64,000 nt of DNA from Myxococcota bacterium (GTDB taxonomy: Bacteria; Myxococcota_A; UBA796), in the NCBI GenBank assembly GCA_029251165.1, contig JAQXDW010000009.1, positions 36,728 through 100,727 on the forward strand, in the 5' to 3' direction. The position numbers and the translations under genes are program-made. Below, piece by piece: positions 18,013 through 27,306 of this stretch (positions are counted from its first letter, which is position 1; each line of letters starts with the position of its first letter). Below the pieces are notes generated by a model. The model made no database searches. It had not been told where the DNA came from and saw only the letters and a program-made list of their open reading frames with translations.

Positions 18013-20685
18013 ATGTGGCTGCTCTTTACTCAGTCCGCGCTGGCTGGAACAACAGCGTCCTTTGAGTCCGGCTCGCTCATCATCCCGATGGATGAGAGCT
18101 ACCAGGATGACGGAATACTGGAGGCCTACGGGCTCGTCTACCTGCTGTTGCTCAATGACATTGAGATCCACTGGATGATCGCTTCCGGGAAGTCTCATGG
18201 AGATGATGACTTCACCGCGACCGCCTACGACATCGACAGCGCATCCTCTACGGCGGCCTCCATCGACTACCGCGGTGGTCCGTTTGTCATCGACTCCGAT
18301 GATGCTGCTGGGGCGCTGACCATCATCGCGTCTTGGCGGGGAGCTCACACCACGACGGTCCACGAGGCCTCCCTCTCGTTCACCGGAGAGGTTGATCGTA
18401 CACTCCGATATGCACCATCTGTTGCCATCTTTGCAGATGGCCGTGAGGACATTTCTTTTGATGTCCTCAACGCTGCAGGCATCCCGGACTCGAACGACAG
18501 CACCTGGCCAAGCAGCGCGGACAATGACTGCAATTACGCTACAGATGGCTACCCAGACGTGCTCTGCTACAGCGACATCGAGGGCTCCAGCGACACCGCC
18601 ATCGACGGTGCGCTGTTCGATGCCGAAGGCTACCCCGAGTACTGCCATCTCGACTCGATGCACTACAAGGAATCGAGCATTGATGGCCTGGTTCAGGAGA
18701 TCCGGGAGTTCACGGTATGGCCGGAGAGCACCTTACTCAATCAGTGCGCGGCGATTGACGCGATCGAGAACAACACGGGCTACGGGCTGATGCTCAGCGA
18801 TGCTGGACTCAGCAAGGTCTCCCCCGATGACAGCGTCCCGGTCACCTACGATGGTGCAGATCTGGCCGTGGCGCAGCTCGATGGAGACTGGGAGGTCTCT
18901 GGCGGCAGCCTCCCGGGGTTTGAGCCAGACAGCAGCTACTACGCCAACACCACGGTGCTCATCCAGGGAGAGGACAATAACGGAAACCCCTCGGACATTG
19001 CCGTTCATGGCTGGCTCGATGGAGACACCTCGAGCGGACAGATCGTCTTTATCGGAGGGCATGAGTACGACGTCTCGATGCCCAGCAGCAGCAACGGAGA
19101 ATCGAACGGCGCCCGGCTGTTCCTCAACACCATCCTCGCCACCGGCTGTGCCAGCAGTGACATCGCCGCAGACTTGCTGCTGACCTGTGATGCAGAGACC
19201 GATGATGCTGGCGTCATCACCATGGTGCTGGACATCAGCAACGAGAACGTCGGCCATGCTTCATCCACCACGCTGGTTCTGACCCTGCCGGCAGGCGTCT
19301 CCTACGTCAGCGACGATGCCTCTGGGACCTACGACAGCGCAAGCGGGACGGTCTCCTGGGATCTCGGGACCCTGGCTGGAAGCGGAGCAGAGAGCATCAC
19401 CCTCACGCTAGAGGCGTCTGGGAGCGGCTCGTATGACCTCGACGCAGAGCTCGACTGGACCGTCGGCCGCAGCGAGGGCGGCGCGACCTGCACTGAGTCT
19501 GTAGACGTCACGCTCGACAGTGACGGGGATGGACTGACCAATGAGGAAGAGGATGCGCTGGGCACTGACCCATTGGATGCCGACACCGACGGTGACGGCT
19601 TGTCCGACGGCGACGAGGTCAACGACTACACGACGGATCCGCTCGATTCCGACACCGACGCGGATGGCTTGTCCGACGGCGACGAGGTCAACGACCACGG
19701 CACCGACCCGCTCGATTCCGACACCGATGCGGATGGCTTGTCCGACGGCGACGAGGTCAACGACTACACCACGGATCCGCTCGATTCCGACACCGATGCG
19801 GATGGCTTGTCTGATGGTGATGAGGTCAACGATCACGGCACTGACCCATTGGACACCGACACCGACTCCGACGGCTGCACCGATGGTGACGAGGTCAATG
19901 ACTACGGCACCGACCCGACCATCGCAGACAGCGACGGAGATGGTGTGAGCGACTGCGATGAGGTCTCTGGCGGCACCGATCCCAACAACGTGGACTCCGA
20001 TGGTGACGGACTGTCCGATGGAGAGGAACTCAACCAGGGGACTGATCCCAGCGACTCTGACAGTGACGGCGACGGGCTCACCGATAGCGAAGAAATAAAC
20101 GATGAGGGGACGGATCCGCTGGACGATGACTCCGACGACGATGGGCTGTCTGACGGCGACGAGGTCAACGACACCGGCACCGATCCCAATGACCCTGACA
20201 GCGACAGCGATGGGCTGTCCGACAGCGACGAAGTCAACGACCACACGACGGACCCGCTCGATGCCGATACCGACGCAGATGGGCTGTCTGACGGCGACGA
20301 GGTCAACGACACCGGGACCGATCCGCTGGACGATGACTCCGACGACGATGGGCTGTCTGACGGCGACGAGGTCAACGACACCGGGACCGACCCGCTCGAT
20401 ACCGACACCGATGCGGATGGCTTGTCCGACGGCGACGAGGTCAACGACCACAGCACCGATCCGCTGGACGCCGACACCGACGATGGCGGCGTGTCTGACG
20501 GCGATGAGATCAGCGTCAACGGCACCGATCCCCTGAATGGGAGCGATGACATCGGCGGCATGTACACGGGCGGCAAGTACATGGGGGGCTGCGGGTGTGC
20601 CGCTTCGGGGGCTCAGGCGCGCGGCGGCGCGCTTGCGATCGTGCTGCTGATGGGGACGGCGCTGTTCCGTCGACGGGAGTCTTGA
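18013..20685 (+). CDS. secreted TSP3-repeat protein with DUF11 domain and MYXO-CTERM-like tail
   Basis: This 890-residue protein has a short signal peptide ([14 protein letters not shown]). Residues 15-375 form a domain I have only seen in secreted myxobacterial-type proteins ([25 protein letters not shown]). Residues ~380-495 look like a DUF11/Ig-like domain ([14 protein letters not shown]). Residues ~500-840 hold about fifteen thrombospondin type-3 Ca-binding units ([25 protein letters not shown]). The C-terminus has GGCGCAASG, one helix ([13 protein letters not shown]) and RRRES, the layout of the MYXO-CTERM surface-sorting tail. The protein is probably displayed on the outer surface. A 130-base gap separates it from the divergent gene at 17882. 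Confidence 0.88.
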   Translation: MWLLFTQSALAGTTASFESGSLIIPMDESYQDDGILEAYGLVYLLLLNDIEIHWMIASGKSHGDDDFTATAYDIDSASSTAASIDYRGGPFVIDSDDAAGALTIIASWRGAHTTTVHEASLSFTGEVDRTLRYAPSVAIFADGREDISFDVLNAAGIPDSNDSTWPSSADNDCNYATDGYPDVLCYSDIEGSSDTAIDGALFDAEGYPEYCHLDSMHYKESSIDGLVQEIREFTVWPESTLLNQCAAIDAIENNTGYGLMLSDAGLSKVSPDDSVPVTYDGADLAVAQLDGDWEVSGGSLPGFEPDSSYYANTTVLIQGEDNNGNPSDIAVHGWLDGDTSSGQIVFIGGHEYDVSMPSSSNGESNGARLFLNTILATGCASSDIAADLLLTCDAETDDAGVITMVLDISNENVGHASSTTLVLTLPAGVSYVSDDASGTYDSASGTVSWDLGTLAGSGAESITLTLEASGSGSYDLDAELDWTVGRSEGGATCTESVDVTLDSDGDGLTNEEEDALGTDPLDADTDGDGLSDGDEVNDYTTDPLDSDTDADGLSDGDEVNDHGTDPLDSDTDADGLSDGDEVNDYTTDPLDSDTDADGLSDGDEVNDHGTDPLDTDTDSDGCTDGDEVNDYGTDPTIADSDGDGVSDCDEVSGGTDPNNVDSDGDGLSDGEELNQGTDPSDSDSDGDGLTDSEEINDEGTDPLDDDSDDDGLSDGDEVNDTGTDPNDPDSDSDGLSDSDEVNDHTTDPLDADTDADGLSDGDEVNDTGTDPLDDDSDDDGLSDGDEVNDTGTDPLDTDTDADGLSDGDEVNDHSTDPLDADTDDGGVSDGDEISVNGTDPLNGSDDIGGMYTGGKYMGGCGCAASGAQARGGALAIVLLMGTALFRRRES
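19533..20500 (+). repeat. tandem coding repeat of TSP3 calcium-binding units
   Basis: Units of about 69 bases encode [23 protein letters not shown] and shorter variants. Several copies are nearly identical at the DNA level (for example 19650-19720 against 19720-19790 and 20270-20410), indicating recent duplication or gene conversion. Copy number could vary between strains. Confidence 0.85.
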
Positions 20686-20834
20686 GGGACGCTGACGCCC
20701 AGCGAGTCCTCGACGGTGCCCGACCTCACGGCATTTCACTCGGGGCTTCAGCTTGGACCTTTGCATCCGGTCCGATGGTGTGTCTTTCTGACCGCGTGCA
20801 GGGTGCTCGCCGATGGTCGGGATATCGTGAAGTC

Positions 20835-21104
20835 GTGAGCATCGATAACGCCAAGCTTGACGCTGCCATGGCGGACTACCGAACCCTGTGTGCTGCCGGT
20901 GATCTGGAGGCTGCTCTCGCGCGGCTGCTGGATGCCCACGACGTCGCCTGGCCCTCTGCCCGCCTCCACGTCCTCAGCCACCTCCGCCTGATTCGCCACC
21001 AGCTCCTCCGGCAGCGCAGCCTGCGGGGGGTGCGGTTTCAGCTCCTCCAGCTCTGCCTTGCGGCGCCGAACTCCTGGACCGGAAGCGGTCCTCCAGCGCG
21101 CTGA
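20835..21104 (+). CDS. small hypothetical protein
   Basis: This 89-residue frame starts at GTG 20835 (MSIDNAKLDAAMADYRTLC). It is mostly helical, with an acidic first half and a basic second half ending in a low-complexity tail. The codon pattern is like that of its neighbours, and the stretch upstream of 20835 in the same frame overlaps the TSP3 gene and is not credible. No domain is recognised and no clear ribosome-binding site is seen. It is offered as a possible gene only. Confidence 0.45.
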   Translation: MSIDNAKLDAAMADYRTLCAAGDLEAALARLLDAHDVAWPSARLHVLSHLRLIRHQLLRQRSLRGVRFQLLQLCLAAPNSWTGSGPPAR

Positions 21105-21167
21105 TGTCCGCGCGCGGTGCGCACCGGCTGGTCACCATCGCCAGCCCGTCAGCACCCGGAGGATGGA

Positions 21168-21497
21168 CTACAGGAGGGCCCAGAGAAGGACACCGAGGCC
21201 ACCCAGCGCGACCACGACCACGACCGCCAGCCGCCGGTAGTCCCACTCCAGATCCGCCAGCGCCATCGGCCCCTTGTCGAACGGAACGGCCTCCAGCGTC
21301 TCCACGGCGACCGTGGTGCCGTCCGGGCGCACTGCATGGCTGTACTCAGCACCACACCGGCAGCGGATCTGCGACGCGGTGAGCCAGAAGTGATCGGACT
21401 TGCCACACTTCTCGCAGGTCATCCACAGCGTCGTGTTGTCGGGTGAAGGGACCCGGACGAAGCCGCAGTCTCTCAGGGCAGGGAGGTCGTCTGACAT
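21168..21497 (-). CDS. small zinc-ribbon membrane protein
   Basis: This 109-residue protein carries CEKC and CRCG about 22 residues apart (WMTCEKCGKSDHFWL, RCRCGAEYSH), a likely four-Cys zinc ribbon at residues 28-53. The C-terminus is a single hydrophobic helix (LAVVVVVALGGLGVLLWALL), making it a tail-anchored protein with its ribbon probably in the cytoplasm. Function is unknown. It diverges from the exported RelA/SpoT-like gene at 21636 across 138 bases. Confidence 0.72.
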   Translation of the reverse strand: MSDDLPALRDCGFVRVPSPDNTTLWMTCEKCGKSDHFWLTASQIRCRCGAEYSHAVRPDGTTVAVETLEAVPFDKGPMALADLEWDYRRLAVVVVVALGGLGVLLWALL

Positions 21498-21635
21498 GGG
21501 GAAAGCCTATCGCGCAGCGGGCCTGTCGGGGGAGCCTGGAGAGTCCATGGCGTGATTTCCGTCACCAGATGTCATCGGCTGCACTTGTCTTCAGGCGGTG
21601 TGCGTAAACAATACTGTTCAACAACCGGAGCCCGG

Positions 21636-22151
21636 ATGTCTGCTCTCCCCACTGCCCTTCTGCTTGCCTTCCTCCTCGGCCTCTCTCCCCAGAGCGCCGG
21701 CGAGACCCCGGTCGCGCTGGCCGCATTCGCCGACGAGCTTGCCCTCTCTGCGCTGGAAGATGATGCCGCGGAGATGCTGATGGAGGCGGGCATAGAGGGC
21801 GCCATCAGCGCCCGCATCAAGACTCTCGAGAGCCTCGAAGCCAAGGCTCAGCGCAAGGGCATCGCACCAGAAGCGCTGCTGGATCGCATCGGACTGCGGG
21901 TCCAGGTGGCCTCCGTCGATGACTGCTACGCGGTCCTGGAGCAGCTCCACGATCGCTACACTCCGATCCCCGGCAGCCAGGACGACTACATCGCCAGCCC
22001 CAAAGCCAACGGCTACCAGTCGCTGCACACCGCCGTCCGAACGCCCATCGGGATCGCTGAGTTTCAGGTTCGTACACCAGGCATGCACGACCACGCGGAG
22101 CACGGCGGAGCCGCACATCGTGGCTACAAGGCTGCTCAGCGCAGCGCCTGA
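21636..22151 (+). CDS. exported RelA/SpoT-like synthetase-domain protein
   Basis: This 171-residue protein starts at ATG 21636 (MSALPTALLLAFLLGLSPQS), a clear Sec-type signal with cleavage near SAGETP; the frame also opens earlier at 21552. The body is the alarmone synthetase (nucleotidyltransferase) domain of the RelA/SpoT family. ISARIKTLESLEAK corresponds to the substrate-loop R-x-K...S motif, DRIGLRV gives the metal-binding Asp, DYIASPKANGYQSLHT is the most conserved family block, and AEFQVRT carries the catalytic Glu. HAEHGGAAHRGYK closes the domain. Cytoplasmic relatives make (p)ppGpp. An exported copy would not see GTP/ATP in the periplasm, so it may be a secreted toxin-like enzyme or a repurposed fold. 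No immunity gene is obvious nearby. Confidence 0.82.
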   Translation: MSALPTALLLAFLLGLSPQSAGETPVALAAFADELALSALEDDAAEMLMEAGIEGAISARIKTLESLEAKAQRKGIAPEALLDRIGLRVQVASVDDCYAVLEQLHDRYTPIPGSQDDYIASPKANGYQSLHTAVRTPIGIAEFQVRTPGMHDHAEHGGAAHRGYKAAQRSA

Positions 22152-22399
22152 TGTCCTCCGACGCGATCCTGGCGCTGTGTACGCGACCGCCCGGACGCTG
22201 GCAGTGCTGCCCCGGGGCCCACGGCTCTGTGGACGCTGGGCCGTGCTGACGTCGGCGGGCAGGCTCTCGTGACCGGTGCCGTTCTCTCTTCAGCGACGCC
22301 AGGGTCTCGCTCGGTGGTTTCTTCTCCATTGTTAACAAGCGATGGTATTGAGGTGGACACAATGATGGCGCGCCCGGGCTGCTGGGCAGCGGAGCAACC

Positions 22400-22996
22400 A
22401 TGAGCGAGCCGATCTCCTGTCCCGTCCTCCGAGCCTTCCTCCGGGCTGAGAACAGCCTCCCGCCGCTGAAGTACACACGGACACCGCTCCTACAGCTGCT
22501 GCGGCATGCCCGCGCAGCGGGTGCCCCCTTCAAGACCCTCGCCGCCTTGCCTGTCATCGCCATTGTCTCAAACGGTCTGCGCAGCATCCCGATGAACCTC
22601 ATCTCTGGAAGCTTCGACCTGAGTCGGGTCATGGGCGGTCCCCTCGACAAGGAGCATCGCGGGACCGGCATCCTCCGCACGCCCGAGCCCGGCGTGTTCA
22701 ATGCGGAGCGGTTTCAGCGTGCCTTCATCGGCTTCTCTCGGACCTGCACCCGGTCTGACGGCGCCGAGGAGCCGGGGTTGACCAAGGCGGATCTGAGCCG
22801 ACTGGCGCGGGCCAACCGCGCGGACTTCGACGGCACCCTGCGCACCCTGCTGATCAACAGCGTCGAGCTGAGCGCCCTGGTCGATCTGTTTGGAATTCCC
22901 GATGCTGTGACCGGTGAGCAGTACGTCTCCTCGGCTGATATGCGGGCACTGTTTGAGCACGGGCACCTGCCGACACGGACCGCTCAGGCGGTGTAG
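22400..22996 (+). CDS. hypothetical protein with CP and HRGTGIL motifs
   Basis: This 198-residue protein starts at ATG 22400 with GGAGCAACC just upstream. An early Cys-Pro (ISCPVLRAFL), a central LDKEHRGTGILRTP segment, an FNAERFQRAFIGFS helix and a LTKADLSRLARANRADFDGT stretch are visible. The last looks like a degenerate EF-hand-style loop (RADFDGT). The arrangement is faintly reminiscent of heme-thiolate peroxidase or EF-hand-containing proteins, but I cannot assign it. No signal peptide is present. An AT-richer segment at 22320-22370 upstream may hold its promoter. Confidence 0.65.
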   Translation: MSEPISCPVLRAFLRAENSLPPLKYTRTPLLQLLRHARAAGAPFKTLAALPVIAIVSNGLRSIPMNLISGSFDLSRVMGGPLDKEHRGTGILRTPEPGVFNAERFQRAFIGFSRTCTRSDGAEEPGLTKADLSRLARANRADFDGTLRTLLINSVELSALVDLFGIPDAVTGEQYVSSADMRALFEHGHLPTRTAQAV

Positions 22997-23217
22997 CGCC
23001 GCGGCCTCCAGGGGCGCGGAGCAGATGCCGGAGCGGACCTGGAGGTGGCCTCGTTGAGGCGGAATTCTACTGAGACCCCGTCCAGAATCGGTGCATGGAT
23101 GCGAACAGTGCGGCTGCAGATTTTGTGTGATGGGCGGCACAAGACACGAACGCCGCGCTGTGAGGAGGCCTGCGCCGCAATATAGTAGCGGGAGTGAAGC
23201 TCTTCGATGTCGCTCAT
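22984..23217 (-). CDS. small hypothetical protein (possible PilZ-like)
   Basis: This 77-residue frame starts at ATG 23217 (MSDIEELHSRYY). The middle (GVRVLCRPSHKICSRTVRIHAPILDGVSVEFRL, read in short blocks) alternates polar and hydrophobic residues like a small beta-barrel, loosely similar to a PilZ domain. The RxxxR signature is not clearly placed. It overlaps the stop of the convergent gene at 22996 by 13 bases, which is common in this window. There is no strong ribosome-binding site. It is the best candidate for coding in the 390-base gap between 22996 and 23387. Confidence 0.4.
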   Translation of the reverse strand: MSDIEELHSRYYIAAQASSQRGVRVLCRPSHKICSRTVRIHAPILDGVSVEFRLNEATSRSAPASAPRPWRPRRYTA

Positions 23218-23386
23218 GAGGCCCACGGGGTCACCGCAGTCTGTCCGGTCACCGCCGGCCTGGTCGCGGTCGTTCTGGGCACCGCTGGTCCCAGGGGCAG
23301 GTATTCTGGACGGTGTCGGGGGGCGGGCGGCGCGTGCTGGCCGCGACCAGACCTGCACTTCAAGACTTCGTGGAGGCTCCTGGACT

Positions 23387-24130
23387 GTGACTGAGTCTGA
23401 GCTCTGCGACTACTGGAGAACGCTTCGTGCCCGGGTGGCGGTGATGGCTGCGGTGGACACTGAGCGGCTCGTATTCGGCGCTCACAGTGCCGCCTGGGGC
23501 CACGGCTACGGCATCCTTCCCCCTGTCCCCGAGAAGCAGATCGTTCGTTTCGAGTCCCGCAATCGGCTCCAGCTTCCCCCTGCGTATCGGACTTTCCTCA
23601 CCCACTACGGTGCTGGCGGAGCAGGGCCCGGCTACGGCCTCGCGGACTTCTCTCGGGCCGTCGCTCCCCATGACTTCACGGTCCCGTTCTCCGATGCGGT
23701 CGCGCTCGATGCGCATCACACCGCCAGCTCACGGGACGGGCTGGGCTACCTGGGTACCGCCGGCTGCGGGAGCGATTCGTACATCGAGCTCAACGGTGCT
23801 CAGCCCGGCACGGTGTGGTGCTCCGGGGCTGGCGATGGTGCCTTCTACCCCTACGAGGACTTCCACACCTGGATGGAGCGCTGGGCTGGTCGGGTCGAGC
23901 AGGCGGCTGCGATCATCGTGCTGTTCCGAGATCTCACCGAGCGGCATGCCGCTGGCGCGCTGACCCTGGAGCGGGCGGTGTCGGTCCTCGGCCCGCAGAT
24001 CAGCCGCCGACCGGTGGGCGATGGAACCTGGACGGTGCGGTTTGCCCGTGGTGGTGGTGCACTGCGATGCGACGAGGTGGGTGCAGTGCTGGACGTGGTC
24101 GGCCCCCGGAAGGGCGGGCTCGGCTCATGA
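23387..24130 (+). CDS. SMI1/KNR4 (SUKH) family protein
   Basis: This 247-residue protein starts at GTG 23387, with GGAGG ten bases upstream; a frame opening at 23207 adds a non-homologous leader. Residues ~40-180 match the SUKH fold: NRLQLPPAYRTFLTHYGAGG is the family's LPxxYrxFL block, followed by GLGYLGTAGCGSDSY and WCSGAGDGAFYPYEDFHTWM. SUKH proteins often serve as immunity proteins against polymorphic nuclease or deaminase toxins, but many are housekeeping binders. No toxin gene is adjacent, so an immunity role is unproven. It lies 22 bases upstream of the transporter gene and may be cotranscribed with it. Confidence 0.78.
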   Translation: MTESELCDYWRTLRARVAVMAAVDTERLVFGAHSAAWGHGYGILPPVPEKQIVRFESRNRLQLPPAYRTFLTHYGAGGAGPGYGLADFSRAVAPHDFTVPFSDAVALDAHHTASSRDGLGYLGTAGCGSDSYIELNGAQPGTVWCSGAGDGAFYPYEDFHTWMERWAGRVEQAAAIIVLFRDLTERHAAGALTLERAVSVLGPQISRRPVGDGTWTVRFARGGGALRCDEVGAVLDVVGPRKGGLGS

Positions 24131-24152
24131 GCATCCCCAGGAGCCACGACTG

Positions 24153-25928
24153 ATGGCGATTGCTGCCTGGCTGACCCTCGGGGTGCTCCTGCTCGTGCTC
24201 ATCCTCCTGGTGGGCACCCGGCTGCCGACAGATGCGGTGCTCACCGGAGGGGTGGCGCTGCTGCTGATCGCGGGGGTCATCGATGCCCACGACGCCCTGT
24301 ATGGCCTGGCCAACGAGGGCGTCGTGACCATCGCGGTGCTGTTCGTGGTCGCCAACGGTGTCCGAGAGACGGGTGCGCTCAGCGGAATCGTGCCCCGGCT
24401 GCTCGGGCGCGGCGGCAGCCTCGTCGGTGCTCAGGCCCGGATCATGATCCCCGCTGCGGTGCTGTCGGCTTTCGTCAACAACACCCCCCTCGTTGCGATG
24501 CTGATGCCGGTCATTGCCGACTGGGGGCGCAGCCTCAAGATCTCGGCCAGCAAGCTGCTGCTGCCCCTCTCCGTGGCCTCGATTCTTGGCGGCGCCTGCA
24601 CGCTCATCGGCACCAGCACCAACCTCATTGTCAACGGCTGGTTGCTGGATGAGACGGAGCAGGGCGGGATCTCGATGTTCGAGATCGGCCAGATCGGGCT
24701 GCCGGTTGCAGTGGTGGGCATCATCTACGTGCTGCTGACCGCCCGCTGGCTGCTTCCGGACCGAGCCCCGGTCATCGACACGACCGCTGATCTGCGGCAG
24801 TACACCGTCGAGCTGATCATCGAGCCCAGCAGCCCCCTGGCGGGCAAGACCATCGAGGACGCTGGCCTCCGTGGTCTCCCAGGCCTCTACCTTGCTGAGA
24901 TCGATCGCGGCGCCCAGGTGCTCCCAGCAGTCTCTGGAAACATCAAGCTGCGGGAGGGAGACCGTCTGGTGTTCGTCGGTGCGGTCGGCTCGGTGGTCGA
25001 TCTCCAGAAGATCCGCGGCCTGAGCGTGGCGGACAATCAGCTCTACAAGCTCGGCGGCTCCCGGACCAACCGGGTGTTCCTGGAAGCGGTCGTCTCTGAC
25101 TCTTGCCCGATCATCGGGCAGACCATCAAGGAGGGGCAGTTTCGGACGCGCTACAGCGCGGTGGTCATCGCCGTGGCCCGCAACGGTGATCGGCTGACCG
25201 GCAAGCTCGGCGACATCCGGCTGCGTGCTGGCGACACCCTGCTGCTGGAGGCTCGGACGAACTTTGTCGCGCAGCAGGGACGCTCTCGGGACTTCTTCCT
25301 CGTCTCACGCATCGACGGCGCCGCGCCGCCCAACCACGAGCGCGCTGGAGTCGCCCTGGCGGCAGTGGTCGGCATGGTGATCTTGGTGACTGCCGGGTGG
25401 CTGAGCATGCTCAAGGCCAGCATGCTGGCGGCTGGGGTGATGCTGATGACCCGCTGCTGTCGGGTGAGCAGCGCGCGCGCTGCGGTGGACCTGCCGGTGC
25501 TGGTGGTCATCGCAGCGAGCCTGGGGCTTGGGCGGGCGATCCAGGTCAGCGGACTGGCCGATGTGATGGCTGAGCTGATGCTCTCCGCAACCGGCAACAG
25601 CCCCCACACCGCCCTGGCAATGATCTTCGCGGTGACGGCCATTCTCGCTGGTGCGGTCACTGCAAAGGCTGCTGCGGTGCTCATCCTTCCGGTCGCGCTG
25701 GTGGTCTCTGGAGAGCTGGGCGTGGCGTTCATGCCCTTTGCGATCACGGTGATGATGGCTGCCTCTACCACCATCGCCACTCCCATCGGATACCCGACCA
25801 ACATGATGGTCATGGGACCGGGCAGCTACCGCTACCGGGATTACCTCGTCTTTGGTGCACCCTTGACCCTCATCATTGGCGTGATGTGTGTGGTGCTCAT
25901 CCCGGTGTTCTGGCCGTTTGTCGGGTGA
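24153..25928 (+). CDS. DASS/SLC13-type transporter with two RCK_C domains
   Basis: This 591-residue protein has its start at ATG 24153, after AGGAGCC. The N-terminal ~200 residues contain about six membrane helices with FVNNTPLVAMLMPV and LIGTSTNLIVNG, the substrate/sodium motif of divalent-anion:sodium symporters. Two RCK_C (TrkA-C) domains follow at about residues 215-290 and 310-390 (SSPLAGKTIEDAGLRG, REGDRLVFVG; CPIIGQTIKEGQFR, RAGDTLLLEA). The C-terminal ~190 residues hold the second helix bundle, with TTIATPIGYPTNMMV as the second motif. Such proteins import sulfate or dicarboxylates in the inner membrane. The exact substrate is unknown. RCK_C domains suggest control by a small ligand. 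Confidence 0.87.
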   Translation: MAIAAWLTLGVLLLVLILLVGTRLPTDAVLTGGVALLLIAGVIDAHDALYGLANEGVVTIAVLFVVANGVRETGALSGIVPRLLGRGGSLVGAQARIMIPAAVLSAFVNNTPLVAMLMPVIADWGRSLKISASKLLLPLSVASILGGACTLIGTSTNLIVNGWLLDETEQGGISMFEIGQIGLPVAVVGIIYVLLTARWLLPDRAPVIDTTADLRQYTVELIIEPSSPLAGKTIEDAGLRGLPGLYLAEIDRGAQVLPAVSGNIKLREGDRLVFVGAVGSVVDLQKIRGLSVADNQLYKLGGSRTNRVFLEAVVSDSCPIIGQTIKEGQFRTRYSAVVIAVARNGDRLTGKLGDIRLRAGDTLLLEARTNFVAQQGRSRDFFLVSRIDGAAPPNHERAGVALAAVVGMVILVTAGWLSMLKASMLAAGVMLMTRCCRVSSARAAVDLPVLVVIAASLGLGRAIQVSGLADVMAELMLSATGNSPHTALAMIFAVTAILAGAVTAKAAAVLILPVALVVSGELGVAFMPFAITVMMAASTTIATPIGYPTNMMVMGPGSYRYRDYLVFGAPLTLIIGVMCVVLIPVFWPFVG

Positions 25929-26030
25929 TTGACTCACTCGCTGCGGGGAGGTTCCGGGCTGCTGGTGTTCCCAGGACAAGGAGGCGGGGCGGATCTCCAG
26001 AGGAGCCCGCAGTCGTGCTATCAATAGACC

Positions 26031-27299
26031 ATGCCACTCCTCCCCGCGCCCCGTAAAGATTACGATCTCCCCCAGTCCCTTCATGATCTGGTCATCGCGC
26101 ATACTGCCGAGGACTGCTTCATGTCATTTACCGCTGCCGATGGTGCGCTGGTAGACCTGGAGGGCCTACAGGCGATCGCTGATGCCCCACACCGGGTGGT
26201 CGATGCCATGCTCACCGGCATCTCTCCGACCGCCAGCGGCATGATCACCGCTGGGCTGGAGCTGGAGGGGCAGGCGATGATCTGGTCCGTTCAGCGCCGA
26301 CAGGAGGATGAGGTTCGCCAGATCGACATCCAGGCTCGCGGTCTGATCCGGCCAGGCAAGGACTTTCAGGTCAGCGAGGGAACTGCGATCGTCACCGATG
26401 CTCACGGAAGCCGGCACGTCATCACCATCGAGCACCCCATTCGTCCAGACAACCGCCCCGCAGCCGATTCGGCACTGGTGCTGGAGATCGAGCTGGCGGA
26501 CTCTGGTGAGTTCGCGCGCAAGAGCGTCACCCCCCGGCTTCGGTTCGTGCCGGTGTCGGAGGCTGGCGCGCCCGGTCGCGTCATGATCGCGGCGCCTGCC
26601 GGGAGCCAGGCATGGGCCACGGACATCAACCGCCTCTACCAGCCCACCCACCCGGTCATCGAGAACATCCTGCTGCTCCTGGAATACCTGGAGCATGTCG
26701 TGTGGGACTCCGACCGGCATGGCTGGGCGTGGCAGCGTCGGCAGCAAGGCCGGGAGTGGAGTCGCTATCAGACCACCGCGACCCTCGCGCTCCAGGCCAC
26801 CCGCACCTGCCTGATGTCTCAGGTGACCAGCACCGTCGAGCGCGTTCGGCTGCTGCGCAACCTCATCTACGAGCTGCGGCGCTCTATTGAGAACGCTGAG
26901 AGCAGCATCGTGAAGTGGCTGGGAGAGACCTCCGGGCCGGATCCGTACCGCGCTGCGGTGCCCTGTAAGGTGGAGCTGCGTGGTCCCGAAGGGCGTCCGC
27001 CGTCTCCGCTGCTCAAGCTGTTCCAGCAGGTCTTCGGGGACTACGCCATGCGTGAGCTGACCAGCAGCGTGGCGTCGGCCTGGATCTTCCCGCCGCTGAC
27101 CGCCACCGGCAGGGCTTCTCTGCAGCAGGACTTCCAGAAGCTTGCAAGCTTCCAGGACAAACAGCACCACATCAACGAGACCTTCCCCAAGGCCGCTCAG
27201 ATTCAGGTCCAGGTTCACGGCGGCGCTCAGACCTCACTTGGCGAGCCGGCGACCATCATCGCACAGCTGACCGCGGCTACGGGCTGGGACGCAGAGTAG
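26031..27299 (+). CDS. hypothetical protein
   Basis: This 422-residue protein lacks a signal peptide and membrane helices. The N-terminal half is beta-rich in appearance (EVRQIDIQARGLIRPG, SRHVITIEHPIRP). The middle has long helices with Arg/Leu heptad character (QVTSTVERVRLLRNLIYELRRSI), possibly a coiled coil. The C-terminal ~100 residues are mixed (VFGDYAMRELTSSVA). No family is recognised. It is followed after 7 bases by the TPR membrane gene, suggesting an operon of two. A 102-base gap precedes it. Confidence 0.65.
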   Translation: MPLLPAPRKDYDLPQSLHDLVIAHTAEDCFMSFTAADGALVDLEGLQAIADAPHRVVDAMLTGISPTASGMITAGLELEGQAMIWSVQRRQEDEVRQIDIQARGLIRPGKDFQVSEGTAIVTDAHGSRHVITIEHPIRPDNRPAADSALVLEIELADSGEFARKSVTPRLRFVPVSEAGAPGRVMIAAPAGSQAWATDINRLYQPTHPVIENILLLLEYLEHVVWDSDRHGWAWQRRQQGREWSRYQTTATLALQATRTCLMSQVTSTVERVRLLRNLIYELRRSIENAESSIVKWLGETSGPDPYRAAVPCKVELRGPEGRPPSPLLKLFQQVFGDYAMRELTSSVASAWIFPPLTATGRASLQQDFQKLASFQDKQHHINETFPKAAQIQVQVHGGAQTSLGEPATIIAQLTAATGWDAE

Positions 27300-27306
27300 T
27301 GAAGTC

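Noticed and set aside
19408..20766. 452-codon minus-strand frame of repeating V-x-L-V-A-V
   Set aside because: Complement of the TSP3 repeat array; the pattern follows from GAC/GGC codons read on the other strand.
23547..23567. T-loop-like GTTTCGAGTCC suggesting a tRNA
   Set aside because: Lies inside the SUKH coding sequence; no cloverleaf arms around it.
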